A DNA stretch of 64,000 bases from positions 875,501 to 939,500 of the forward strand of contig CM067312.1 of assembly GCA_034231615.1 (NCBI GenBank). Reading direction: 5' to 3'. Numbering within the stretch: position 1 is the stretch's first letter; each line of letters opens with the position of its first letter. This DNA is from Meghimatium bilineatum (lineage: Eukaryota > Mollusca > Gastropoda > Stylommatophora > Philomycidae). The notes under the pieces were generated by a model. The model did not search any database. It was not told the DNA's origin and saw only the letters and a list, made by a program, of their open reading frames with translations. The position numbers were made by a program, and so were the translations under genes. Positions 9,918-21,492 of the stretch are shown here, in pieces.

Positions 9918-11942
9918 GGTAGATATAGACAGAGTGGGAGGGGGTGTGAGTAATGTAGATATAGAGAAAGTGGGAGGGGGTGTGAGTAATGTAGATATAG
10001 ACAAAGTGGGAGGGGGTGTGAGTAATGTAGATTTAGACAAAGTGGGAGGGGGTGTGAGTAATGTAGATATAGACAAAGTGGGAGGGGGTGTGAGTAATGT
10101 AGATATAGACAAAGTGGGAGGGGGTGTGAGTAATGTAGATATAGAGAAAGTGGGAGGGGGTGTGAGTAATGTAGATATAGAGAACGTGGGAGGGGGTGTG
10201 AGTAATGTAGATATAGACAAAGTGGGAGGGGGTGTGAGTAATGTAGATATAGAGAAAGTGGGAGGGGGTGTGAGTAATGTAGATATAGACAAAGTGGGAG
10301 GGGGTGTGAGTAATGTAGATATAGACAAAGTGGGAGGGGGTGTGAGTAATGTAGATATAGAGAAAGTGGGAGGGGGTGTGAGTAATGTAGATATAGAGAA
10401 AGTGGGAGGTGGTGTGAGTAATGTAGATATAGAGAAAGTTGGAGGGGTGTGAGTAATGTAGATATAGAGAAAGTGGGAGGGGGTATGAGTAATGTAGATA
10501 TAGAGAAAGTGGGAGGGAGTTTGAGTAATGTAGATATAGAGAAAGTGGGAGGGGGTGTGAGTAATGTAGATATAGAGAAAGTGGGAGGGGTGTGAGTAAT
10601 GTAGATAAAGAGAAAGTGGGAGGGGGTGTGAGTAATGTAGATATAGAGAAAGTCGGAGGGGGTGTGAGTAATGTAGATATAGACAAAGTGGGAGGGGGTG
10701 TGAGTAATGTAGATATATAGAAAGTGGGAGGGGGTGTGAGTAATGTAGATATAGAGAAATGGGAGGGGGTGTGAGTAATGTAGATATAGAGAAAGTGGGA
10801 GGGGGTGTGAGTAATGTAGATATAGAGAAAGTGGTAGGGGGTGTGAGTAATGTAGATATAGAGAAAGTGGGAGGGGGTGTGAGTAATGTAGATATAGAGA
10901 AAGTGGGAGGGGGTGTGAGTAATGTAGATATAGAGAAAGTGGTAGGGGGTGTGAGTAATGTAGATATAGAGAAAGTGGGAGGGGGTGTGAGTAATGTAGA
11001 TATAGAGAAAGTGGGAGGGGGTGTGAGTAATGTAGATATAGAGAAAGTGGTAGGGGGTGTGAGTAATGTAGATATAGAGAAAGTGGGAGGGGGTGTGAGT
11101 AATGTAGATATAGAGAAAGTGGTAGGGGGTGTGAGTAATGTAGATATAGAGAAAGTGGTAGGGGTGTGAGTAATGTAGATATAGAGAAAGTGGGAGGGGG
11201 TGTGAGTAATGTAGATATAGAGAAAGTGGTAGGGGGTGTGAGTAATGTAGATATAGAGAAAGTGAGAGGGGGTGTGAGTAATGTAGATATAGAGAAAGTG
11301 AGAGGGGTGTGAGTAATGTAGATATAGAGAAAGTGGGAGGGGTTGTGAGTAATGTAGATATAGAGAAAGTGGGAGGGGTTGTGAGTAATGTAGATATAGA
11401 GAAAGTGGGAGGGGTGTGAGTAATGTAGATATAGAGAAAGTGGGAGGGGGTGTGAGTAATGTAGATATAGAGAAAGTGGGAGGGGGTGTGAGTAATGTAG
11501 ATATAGAGAAAGTGGGAGGGGGTGTGAGTAATGTAGATATAGAGAAAGTGGGAGGGGGTGTGAGTAATGTAGATATAGAGAAAGTGGGAGGGGGTGTGAG
11601 TAATGTAGATATAGACAAAGTGGGAGGGGGTGTGAGTAATGTAGAAATAGACAAAGTGGGAGGGGGTGTGAGTAATGTAGATATAGAGAAAGTGGGAGGG
11701 GGTGTGAGTAATGTAGATATAGAGAAAGTGGGAGGGGGTGTGAGTAATGTAGATATAGAGAAAGTGGGAGGGGGTGTGAGTAATGTAGATATAGAGAAAG
11801 TGGGAGGGGGTGTGAGTAATGTAGATATAGACAAAGTGGGAGGGGGTGTGAGTAATGTAGAAATAGACAAAGTGGGAGGGGGTGTGAGTAATGTAGATAT
11901 AGAGAAAGTGGGAGGGGGTGTGAGTAATGTACATATAGACAT
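9918..11942. repeat. 36 bp satellite, about 56 copies
   Basis: Unit GTGGGAGGGGGTGTGAGTAA followed by TGTAGATATAGAGAAA. A GAG/GAC variant and a GTGGTAGG variant mark subgroups; 34-35 bp copies occur around 10440-11430. The period is twelve codons, so frames of 600-750 residues are open on the minus strand (SLYLHYSHPLPL and two other registers). They have no flanking unique coding sequence and are not genes. Confidence 0.97.
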
Positions 11943-12090
11943 TGTAAGTGTGGGCATTGTGATATATAAAAATGTAAATTTATGTGCATTTAAAATATAA
12001 ATGTCAATTGTAATATATAAATTTCTATTCTAGTATATAAATCTCCGATTGTATATATGTAATTCTCTATTATAATATGTAAATCCTCAA

Positions 12091-12209
<119 letters not shown>

Positions 12210-12284
12210 ACCAGAGTAATATTACATTGACCTGCTAAACATTACTATACTCAAAGTTATATGCTGATATTTACTTGCTCGTGA

Positions 12285-12482
12285 CAACATGTGCTACAGG
12301 TGAGAATGGAAGGAGGCTCCCTGAACGAATCTGTCAACATCCGTGCAGCATGAAATAACCAGACTGGTACTCCTGTAACTGATCACTTCAATGACACATG
12401 TCATCGGGGTGCCAATGATATCCGTGCGATGGCATTAATTCGTAACTCCCAGACGTACAGATCACATACACGATTGAAACTC

Positions 12483-12524
<42 letters not shown>

Positions 12525-12850
12525 CATTTGGCACGATTGGACTATTTGGGATCAATGCCCAACAGTTTTACGGATGTTATGTTGTTCCGTCTATTCTCTG
12601 TTTCTGTGTTTTTTCCACCGATATGTAGGTTCGTTTTGTCTATTTTCTGTTTTTGTTGTTCCACCTCTGGTCCTCTAGTTTTCACTCTTCCGGAATATTT
12701 CTATATTTAGCACCGTATATGAATGTAAAAATTGATAGTGCCGCCTTTGCTCGTCGTTTTCTGTTTTAAGTTGTTCTTGATAAAGGTCTTTTTGCCGAGA
12801 CGTATATTTATGTATTATGTATGTTTTGAGTGGATAGCAAAACGTCATAA
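12285..12850 (+). mobile_element. Penelope-like element fragment (GIY-YIG C-terminus and 3' region)
   Basis: The plus strand reads GENGRRLPERICQHPC, then after a frameshift GTPVTDHFNDTCHRGAND, then RSHTRLKL. This order (G.TGRRL..R...H, then PV..HFN..H) is typical of the C-terminal GIY-YIG endonuclease of Penelope-like retroelements. A TA microsatellite (12486-12522) interrupts it before LGSMPNSF, which resembles the usual C-terminal tail. The 3' part with TTCTTGATAAAGG...CCGAGACG matches 7985-8165. Frameshifted and not functional. Confidence 0.65.
12486..12522. repeat. (TA)n inside the Penelope-like ORF
   Basis: About 18 TA units split the ORF remnant between TRLKL and LARLDYLG. Confidence 0.95.
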
Positions 12851-12982
12851 CACTGTTTCACATATTGTACGCTGATCTTCTAGTTTTGGGAGCAAATAAT
12901 AGCTCCAACGTGTTCTTTCCAGGAATCACGTAAAATGCCACGAAATAAAGTTGGGGGAGGATCTGACAGCCTGCAGAAACGT

Positions 12983-14930
12983 CTTATTTCACATTGTATG
13001 TCTTGTCTTATGTCACAGTGTATGTCTTATCTTATGTCACAGTGTATGTCTTGTCTTATGTCACATTGTTTGTCTTGTCTTATGTCACAGTGTATGTCTT
13101 GTCTTATGTCAGACTTGTATGTCTTGTCTTATGTCACATTGTATGTCTTGTCTTATGTCACAGTGTATGTCTTGTCTTATGTCACAGTGTATGTCTTGTC
13201 TTATGTCACAGTGCATGTCTTATCTTATGTCACAGTGTATGTCTTATCTTATGTCACAGTGTATGTCTTGTCTTATGTCACATTGTATGTCTTGTCTTAT
13301 GTCACATTGTATGTCTTGTCTTATGTCACAGTGTATGTCTTGTCTTATGTCACATTGTATGTCTTGTCTTATGTCACATTGTATGTCTTGTCTTATGTCA
13401 CAGTGTATGTCTTATCTTATGTCACAGTGTATGTCTTATCTTATGTCACAGTGTATGTCTTGTCTTATGTCAGACTTGTATGTCTTATCTTATGTCACAG
13501 TGTATGTCTTGTCTTATGTCACAGTATATGTCTTGTCTTATGTCACAGTGTATGTCTTGTCTTATGTCACAGTGTATGTCTTATCTTATGTCACAGTGTA
13601 TGTCTTATCTTATGTCACAGTGTATGTCTTGTCTTATGTCACATTGTATGTCTTGTCTTATGTCACATTGTATGTCTTGTCTTATGTCACAGTGTATGTC
13701 TTGTCTTATGTCACAGTGTATGTCTTGTCTTATGTCACAGTGTATGTCTTATCTTATGTCACAGTGTATGTCTTATCTTATGTCACAGTGTATGTCTTGT
13801 CTTATGTCACATTGTATGTCTTGTCTTATGTCACATTGTATGTCTTGTCTTATGTCACAGTGTATGTCTTGTCTTATGTCACAGTGTATGTCTTGTCTTA
13901 TGTCACAGTGTATGTCTTGTCTTATGTCACATTGTATGTCTTGTCTTATGTCACAGTGTATGTCTTGTCTTATGTCACAGTGTATGTCTTGTCTTATGTC
14001 ACAGTGTATGTCTTGTCTTATGTCACAGTGTATGTCTTGTCTTATGTCACATTGTATGTCTTGTCTTATGTCACAGTGAATGTCTTGTCTTATGTCACAT
14101 TGTATGACTTGTCTTTTGTCACATTGTATGTCTTGTCTTATGTCACAGTGTATGTCTTGTTTAATGTCACATTGTTTGTCTTGTCTTATGTCACATTGTA
14201 TGTCTTGTCTTATGTCACAGTGTATGTCTTGTCTTATGTCACAGTGTATGTCTTGTCTTATGTCACAGTGTGTGTCTTGTCTTATGTCACAGTGTATGTC
14301 TTGTCTTATGTCAGACTTGTATGTCTTGTCTTATGTCAGACTTGTATGTCTTGTCTTATGTCAGACTTGTATGTCTTGTCTTATATCACATTGTATGTCT
14401 TGTCTTATGTCAGACTTGTATGTCTTGTCTTATGTCACAGTGTATGTCTTGTCTTATGTCACAGTGTGTGTCTTGTCTTATGTCACAGTGTATGTCTTGT
14501 TTTATGTCACATATTATGTCTTGTCTTATGTCATACTTGTATGTCTTGTCTTATGTCACAGTGTATGTCTTGTCTTATGTCACAGTGTATGTCTTGTCTT
14601 ATGTCACATTGTATGTCTTGTCTTTTGTCACATTGTATGTCTTGTCTTATGTCACAGTGTATGTCTTGTTTAATGTCACATTGTTTGTCTTGTCTTATGT
14701 CACATTGTATGTCTTGTCTTATGTCACAGTGTATGTCTTGTCTTATGTCAGACTTGTATGTCTTGTCTTATGTCACAGTGTATGTCTTGTCTTATGTCAG
14801 ACTTGTATGTCTTGTCTTATGTCATAGTGTATGTCTTGTCTTATGTCAGACTTGTATGTCTTGTCTTATGTCACATTGTATGTCTTGTCTTATGTCATAG
14901 TGTGTGTCTTGTCTTATGTCAGACTTGTAT
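12983..14930. repeat. 24/25 bp satellite, about 80 copies
   Basis: Unit TATGTCTTGTCTTATGTCAC plus AGTG or ATTG (24 bp); a 25 bp variant ends AGACTTG. The extra base switches frame, so the three plus-strand frames exchange the same peptide repeats (MSCLMSQC, YVLSYVTV, VCLVLCHS). The first part of the unit is itself a doubled hexamer-like TATGTC/TTGTCT. Confidence 0.97.
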
Positions 14931-15087
14931 GTTGTGTCAAACAGTCCCCAATGGATGACGTAAAGATGGAAGCCAGCAAACATCCACCCTTTTCTTTTTT
15001 TTTGGAAGACTCCTAAGTAGCGGGAAGTACAAGGTTTGACATCACTTACGATGGGTCAATTGATTTGATAGAAGGATGATGAACCAG
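14931..15087. other. Spacer between arrays
   Basis: Short unique stretch with a T-run at 14991-15002; nothing recognised. Confidence 0.4.
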
Positions 15088-15843
15088 TTGGTGCACACTT
15101 ATATGCTGCACTTCTGGCAGGGCTTGATGTTGGTGCACACTTATATGCTGCACTTCTGGCAGGGCTTGATGTTGGTCCACACTTATATGCTGCACTTCTG
15201 GCAGGGCTTGATGTTGGTCCACACTTATATGCTGCACTTCTGGCAGGGCTTGATGTTGGTGCACACTTATATGCTGCACTTCTGGCAGGGCTTGATGTTG
15301 GTCCACACTTATATGCTGCACTTCTGGCAGGGCTTGATGTTGGTCCACACTTATATGCTGCACTTCTGGCAGGGCTTGATGTTGGTCCACACTTATATGC
15401 TGCACTTCTGGCAGGGCTTGATGTTGGTGCACACTTATATGCTGCACTTCTGGCAGGGCTTGATGTTGGTGCACACTTATATGCTGCACTTCTGGCAGGG
15501 CTTGATGTTGGTCCACACTTATATGCTGCACTTCTGGCAGGGCTTGATGTTGGTGCACACTTATATGCTGCACTTCTGGCAGGGCTTGATGTTGGTCCAC
15601 ACTTATATGCTGCACTTCTGGCAGGGCTTGATGTTGGTGCACACTTATATGCTGCACTTCTGGCAGGTCTTGATGTTGGTGCACACTTATATGCTGCACT
15701 TCTGGCAGGGCTTGATGTTGGTCCACACTTATATGCTGCACTTCTGGCAGGGCTTGATGTTGGTGCACACTTATATGCTGCACTTCTGGCAGGGCTTGAT
15801 GTTGGTGCACACTTATATGCTGCACTTCTGGCAGGGCTTGATG
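15088..15843. repeat. 42 bp minisatellite, 18 copies
   Basis: Units carry CACTTATATGCTGCACTTCT and GGCAGGGCTTGATGTTGGT. Only a G/C change (GGTGCAC/GGTCCAC) and one GGGC/GGTC change distinguish copies. The period is 14 codons, so both strands stay open (minus: HQALPEVQHISV units between short unique ends). No splice or homologue evidence supports translation. Confidence 0.97.
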
Positions 15844-15939
15844 CTTCTGGGATTCCGATAGACTAGAATGCCTTCTATCGGGAATTAAACGTGCATACAT
15901 AAAACCCCCCACCCCTTAACAAAAACCAAACCTTTAAGA

Positions 15940-17680
15940 CAGCACACTTTACGCCTATTAGACGGCAAGCTGTACGCCTTTGAGACAGCAATATTTACAC
16001 GTTTAAGAAAGCAAACCTTACGTCTTTGAGAATTTTACGCCTTTGAGACAGGTAACATTATGCCTTTAAAACAGCACAATACGTCTTTGAGACAGCTAAC
16101 ATTATGCATGTAAAACAGCACAACTAACGTCTTTGAGACAGCTAACATTACGTCTTTAAAACAGCACAACTTACGTCTTTGAGAATTTTACGCCTTCGAG
16201 ACAGCTAACATTACGCTTTTAAAACAGCACAACTTAGGATTTGAGACAGCTAACATTACGCCTTTGAGACAGCTAAAATCACGTCTATGAGAAAGCTAAC
16301 ATTACACCTTTGAGACAGCTAACATTACACCTTTGAGACAGCTAACATTACACCTTTGAGGCAGCTAACATTACGCTTTTGGGACAGCTAACATTACGTC
16401 TTTGAGACAGCTAAGATTACGTCTTTGAGACAGCTAACATTACGCCTTTGATACAGCTAACATTACACCTTTGAAACTGCACAACTTACGTCTTTGAGAA
16501 AGCTAACATTACACCTTTGAAACTGCACAATTTACGTCTTTGAGACAGCTAACATTACACCTTTGAGACAGCTAACATTACATCTTTAAAACTGCACAAT
16601 TTACGTCTTTGAGACAGCTAACATTACACCTTTGAGACAGCTAACATTACACCTTTGAGACAGCTAACATTACACCTTTGAAACTGCACAATTTACGTCT
16701 TTGAGACAGCTAACATTACACCTTTGAAACTGCACAATTTACGTATTTGAGACAGCTAAAATTACACCTTTGAAACTGCACAATTTACGTCTTTGAGACA
16801 GCTAACATTACAACTTTGAGACAGCTAACATTACACCTTTGAAACTGCACAATTTACGTCTTTGAGACAGCTAACATTACACCTTTGAAACTGCACAATT
16901 TACGTCTTTGAGACAGCTAACATTACACCTTTGAAACTGCACAATTTACGTCTTTGAGACAGCTAACATTACACCTTTGAGACAGCTAACATTACACCTT
17001 TGAAACTGCACAATTTACGTCTGTGAGAAAGCTAACATTACACCTTTGAGACAGCTAACATTACACCTTTGAGACAGCTAACATTACACCTTTGAAACTG
17101 CACAATTTACGTCTTTGAGACAGCTAACATTACGTCTTTCTGACAGCTAACATTACGTTTTTGAGACAGCTAACATTATGTCTTTGAGACAGCTAACATT
17201 AGACCTTTGAGACAGCTAATATTACGACTTTGAGACAGCTAACAATATTTCTTTGAGACAGCTAACATTAGACCTTTGAGACAGCTAACATTACGTCTTT
17301 GAGACAGCTAACATTACACCTTTGAGACAGCTAAAATCACGTCTATGAGAAAGCTAACATTACGCATTTGAGACAGCTAACATTACGTCTTTGAGACAGC
17401 TAACATTACGCTTTTGGGACAGCTAACATTACGGCTTTGAGACAGCTAACATTACGCTTTTGGGACAGCTAACATTACACCTTTGAGACAGCTAACATTA
17501 CGCCTTTGAGACAGCTAACATTACGCCTTTGAGACAGCTAACATTACACCTTTAAAACTGCACAACTTACGGCTTTGAGACAGCTAACATTACGCCTTTG
17601 AGACTGCTAACATTACACCTTTAAAACTGCACAACTTACGTCTTTGAGACAGCTAAGATTACGCCTTTGAGAGAGATAAC
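15940..17680. repeat. 23 bp satellite with two alternating subfamilies, about 75 copies
   Basis: Type A is AGACAGCTAACATTACACCT plus TTG; type B is AAACTGCACAATTTACGTCT plus TTG. In the middle they alternate as 46 bp dimers or as A-A-B; the right third is almost all type A. Many point changes mean it is older than most arrays here. Confidence 0.93.
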
Positions 17681-17689
17681 ATTACGATT

Positions 17690-19140
17690 TCTCTTGGACG
17701 AAAGTCAAATAAATGTCATCTATATATTAGGTTGTTAATTCTGAAAGTTGTTTGAGGGCCAAGATTGCATCTGTACACCTTGTATTTTTCCGAAAGCCCA
17801 ATTGTGTGTTGTTGAGCTGTGGTTATATATATGCGCGCATCCTTCTTTCTAGTATCATGCTCAAGTTATTTCCTATGTGACTTAACATATATAGAGTGAT
17901 ATGTCTCTATACCTAGTACGGTCCCTCTTACTGCCTTTTCTTCCCTTCCAAATTGGTACAATAACCGATGTATTCTAATCCTGTGGTATCGTTTGTGGCC
18001 TCCATATCACATTGAACAGTCTATGTAGCCACTTTATACCTGTCGCTCTTATCATTTTTTTATTAGTTCTATAGGTATTCAGTCTATTCCTGGTGCTTTG
18101 TTATTTGGTGCATGTTTAACTGAGTCTTCAATTTCGGATTTCATGATCTATGGTTCTAGATCTTCTTCTATTTTATTTATTGATGTATTCACTTCTCCTT
18201 CGTTTAAGTTTAGCAGTTGATTTAATTAATTTTTCCATCTTTCCCTGATTTCTTGCGGCCTATTTAGCATGTTACCGTGTTCATTGTTGATTATTTCTGT
18301 TGGTTCGTGTCTTTTACTTCTCTATTTTTTTGTGTGTGTTCTTTCTTGCAGAACATCTATCTTTGGTGCATTTCTCTATATTCTTGTCATGACTTAGTTT
18401 TTGCAGATTTGATGATTTTCTTTGTGTTAATCTTTGCTGACTTGTATGATGTCGGGAGCCGCGTAGCGCAGTGGTTAGCGCACTGTCTTCGTGTATGAGT
18501 GTTCCTGAGATCGCAACGGCTCCCAGGTCGACCCAGCCTTAAATGGGTAACGGAATAATCCGGGAAGTAAAGACTACGAGGGAGAGGAGATGGCTACCGA
18601 CCTCATTTGCAGAGCCACTGAAATGTGATATCGCTAACATTTCATACCCCTACGTCATTAACACATGCTATGGGTTACTATACTTTTTTACTAAGCTAAG
18701 TAATCTTCATGCGTTTAGTTTGTTGTCCATTTCTTGTATTGTTGTTTTTATCTTTCGTTGCGTTCTTTACCTCTTCTGTCCACCAAGTTGTTATTTTTGG
18801 TTTTTTTGCCTTTATGATTTTATGTCCGCATATGTTTCCTGCTATTTGTATGATGGTATGGCCTAAAGATATTTTCTGGTAGATTTGCGAATTCTTCGTT
18901 AACTTCCTGGATATATATTTCGTTCATGTTTAGTTCTTCCAATTTCTGTATATTTAGTTGCCCCTGGTTCTTTGTGCTTTTCTTGTGCTTGTTATTTTTC
19001 GCTTTATTTTGACTACTATTATTACAGCCTTATGGCCATTGTCTGCACATATATTAGGTATTACTTGTGCGTCTGTTATTTTTCGTCAATTGTTTCTTTT
19101 TGTGAGTATATCCCAGTATTCCAAGCTAATCCACTTATAC
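17690..19140 (-). mobile_element. LINE remnant: endonuclease-RT linker and RT domain
   Basis: On the minus strand, from high to low coordinate, a linker (LNIQKLEELNMNEIYIQEVN) is followed by NMLNRPQEIRERWKN, by APNNKAPGID and IPIEL, and finally by QLGFRKNTRCTDAILALKQL near 17830-17740. These are the standard landmarks of the N-terminal half of LINE reverse transcriptase. Frames shift several times and stops occur. The element is interrupted at 18453-18680 by a SINE, and its 3' end stops at the edge of the 23 bp array. Confidence 0.8.
18453..18680 (+). mobile_element. tRNA-derived SINE, family 2, nested in the LINE
   Basis: A clear A-box (GCGTAGCGCAGTGGTTAGCG) and a diverged B-box region (CGGCTCCCAGGTCGACCCAG) form a tRNA-like head, followed by a body with GGAAGTAAAGACTACGAGGG. 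It sits in the opposite orientation to the surrounding LINE, whose sequence resumes after it. Exact ends and target duplication could not be fixed. Confidence 0.7.
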
Positions 19141-19494
19141 ATGTGTACACTTGTGACTGTCTAATCATGTAGCTAGTTCTAGACATGTCTCCGAGATTTT
19201 CTCTCTATGTGATCATGTGAGAAGTTCTAGACTTGTCTCGGCGAATTTCTCCATGTAAAAATTACTATTTTCTCTGCCATGTCTGTTCCACTTATTTCAC
19301 AACGTAATTTATTTTCTTCTCCAAGTCCCTACATTTTTTCCTCTCCCGCCCCACTAGCATGTACACTAGCAGACAAACTTCAAGTCCTTGCACTTTGCCT
19401 CCTTCCGTCAAATAGTATCTACAGGAGCCCACAAATTGGCGTTTTCGGCAATCATTATTTTGAAAGGGTTTCCACATTATACTGACCACAACAT
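19141..19494. other. Unassigned
   Basis: Contains an imperfect duplication (GTTCTAGAC.TGTCTC.G at about 19174 and 19213) and otherwise nothing recognised. Confidence 0.4.
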
Positions 19495-19790
19495 GTACAC
19501 ATTATATTGATGCAATTGTTATAGATTATATTAATGAAATTGTTACAGATTCTAATAATGAAATTGTTACAGATTATATTGATCAAAATAATTACATATT
19601 CTATTGACAAAATTGTTACAGATTCTATTGATGAAATTGTAACAGATATTAAGAACTGTTACAGATGCTATTGATCTAAACTGTTATAGATTCTATTGAT
19701 CCATCTATTACTGATTTTATTGATCAAAAGTGTTACAGATGATATTGTTACATAATTGTTGCATATTCTGTTGTTACAAGCCTGTCACAA
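19495..19790. repeat. Diverged 21-25 bp repeat, about 12 copies
   Basis: Degenerate units of the type GTTACAGATT.TATTGAT.AAATT; strongly mutated. Confidence 0.8.
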
Positions 19791-19909
19791 ATTCATTGTG
19801 ACCGTACTGTTGCAAATGTTACTCGCATGCTTGCCATCTGATGCATCTCTCGCCTGTTTGTCATCTAACATATAAACATCTTACCTGTACTTTCCCACCC
19901 GTTCTTTGT

Positions 19910-20340
19910 CTAGAAACTGTCTCCCACCTTTTCGGCATCTAATAATTAACTCTCCCACCAGTTTTCTGTCTAATAACTAAGTCGTACACGTGTCTCATCT
20001 GATAAATATGTTTCTCCCCTTTTCTTCGTCTAATAACTATCTCTCCCACATGTTCTTCGTCTAATAACTATCTCTCCCACATGTTCTTCGTCTAATAACT
20101 ATCTCTTCCACCTTTCGTCGTCTAACTACCTCCCCAGCTATTGTTTTTTTAATAACTATCTCTCCCACATATTTTTCATCTAATAACTATCTCTCCCAAA
20201 TGTTCTTCATCTAATAACTATCTCTCCCTCATGTTCTTCGTCTAGTAACTATCTCTCCCACATGTTCTTCGTCTAGTAACTATTTCTAATAACTTTTCTT
20301 CGTCTAATAACTATCCCTCCTATCTGTGCTTCGTGTGATA
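19910..20340. repeat. 31 bp minisatellite, about 12 copies with diverged ends
   Basis: Units contain CTAATAACTATCTCTCCCAC then ATGTTCTTCGT; ends are degenerate. Confidence 0.9.
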
Positions 20341-20479
20341 ACTATCCCTCCCCCACCCTTTGTTCTCCTCTCTGTCAGCATCTGTCTTACACCTCTATTT
20401 GTAATATAAAATAATCTTCTTCGCATCCATGTCCACATCCCTCCATCACTTCCTACCTTCTCTTCCTCTATCACTCTGT

Positions 20480-20768
20480 CCAGATCATAAACTCTCACCT
20501 TGTCCAAGTCTCTCACTCTGTCCAGATCATAAACTCTTACCTTGTCCAAGTCTCTCACCCTGTCCAGATCATAAACTCTCACCTTGTCCAAGTTTCTCAC
20601 TCTGTAGAGATCATAAACTCTCACCTTGTCCAAGTCTCTCACTCTGTGCAGATCATAAACTCTCACCTTGTCCAAGTCTCTCACTCTGTCCAGATCATAA
20701 ACTCTCACCTTGTCCAAGTCTCTCACTCTTTCCAGATCATAAACTCTCACCTTGTCCAAGTCTCTCAT
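20480..20768. repeat. 42 bp minisatellite, about 7 copies
   Basis: Units contain GATCATAAACTCTCACCTTG and TCCAAGTCTCTCACTCTG; the minus frame (RDLDKVRVYDL) is open because 42 is a multiple of three. Confidence 0.95.
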
Positions 20769-20894
20769 GGCACATCTATCTTATTGTATAGCATATATCA
20801 ATGAAACCATTTTTAGTTCTCTATTTTAACTCTTCAATTATATGACCTTCATATTACCTCCCACGACAGTTTTTCCGTGCTCTGTCTATGTCTC

Positions 20895-21100
20895 CTTTCT
20901 TATCTCCTTACCATAGAGTTTCAGTTATCTTATCTCCTTACCATAGATTTACAGTTATCTTATCTCCTTACCATAGAGTTTCAGTTATCTGTCCTTAACT
21001 CTCTACTCACCTCACTTCAACAGCTCTGACGACTTCTATCACTCTCAACATATACCTCCTAGCACTATCTCTCAACATATACCTCCTAGCACTATCTCTC
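20895..21100. repeat. Two short tandem repeats
   Basis: Three copies of about 33 bp with TTATCTCCTTACCATAGAG at 20895-20992, and two copies of a 27 bp unit with CAACATATACCTCCTAGCAC at 21045-21100. Confidence 0.9.
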
Positions 21101-21492
21101 ACATCTTCCCATCCCTCACTCACTCTCTAGTCCCTCACTCCCGACCCCAGTCTCTCACACAATCTACTTATGTCAATAAGTGATTCGTGCGCACACGATT
21201 TCGTCAAGTGCTCACTCAATCCTCGCCAGAAACTACAATTTGTCCACGAGCGCTGCCAATTACATCACCTAAGTCTCCATGACTGAACATGGTTGTGTCT
21301 CCATTAATCTACCGGTCATATTTATTACTTCAGCTCAGCCTTCAAGTACGTGGCTGGACTCTGCAGGACCTTTCACAAGACTGACCACAATCAATATGTC
21401 CATTTTTTTTTGTTGCAAATATCTGATTAAAACCAATTATTTCTTCTTCCGTCAATATTGTAAGATTTTTCTTATTTTGTGAGGATCCACCG
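21101..21492. other. Unassigned unique sequence
   Basis: No exon, RNA or element recognised. A short plus-strand ORF (21279-21482) has no visible domain. Confidence 0.4.

Noticed and set aside
9728..11989. Minus-strand ORF of 753 residues
   Set aside because: It is made wholly of the 36 bp repeat in shifting registers with only short unique ends, and two other minus frames are almost as long.
12951..14900. Plus-strand ORF of 649 residues with Cys-rich repeats
   Set aside because: Produced by the 24/25 bp array; all three frames carry the same peptides in turn and there is no non-repeat domain.
15046..15912. Minus-strand 288-residue ORF with HQALPEVQHISV repeats
   Set aside because: Period of 14 codons, both strands open, and no domain in the short flanks; not enough for a gene call.
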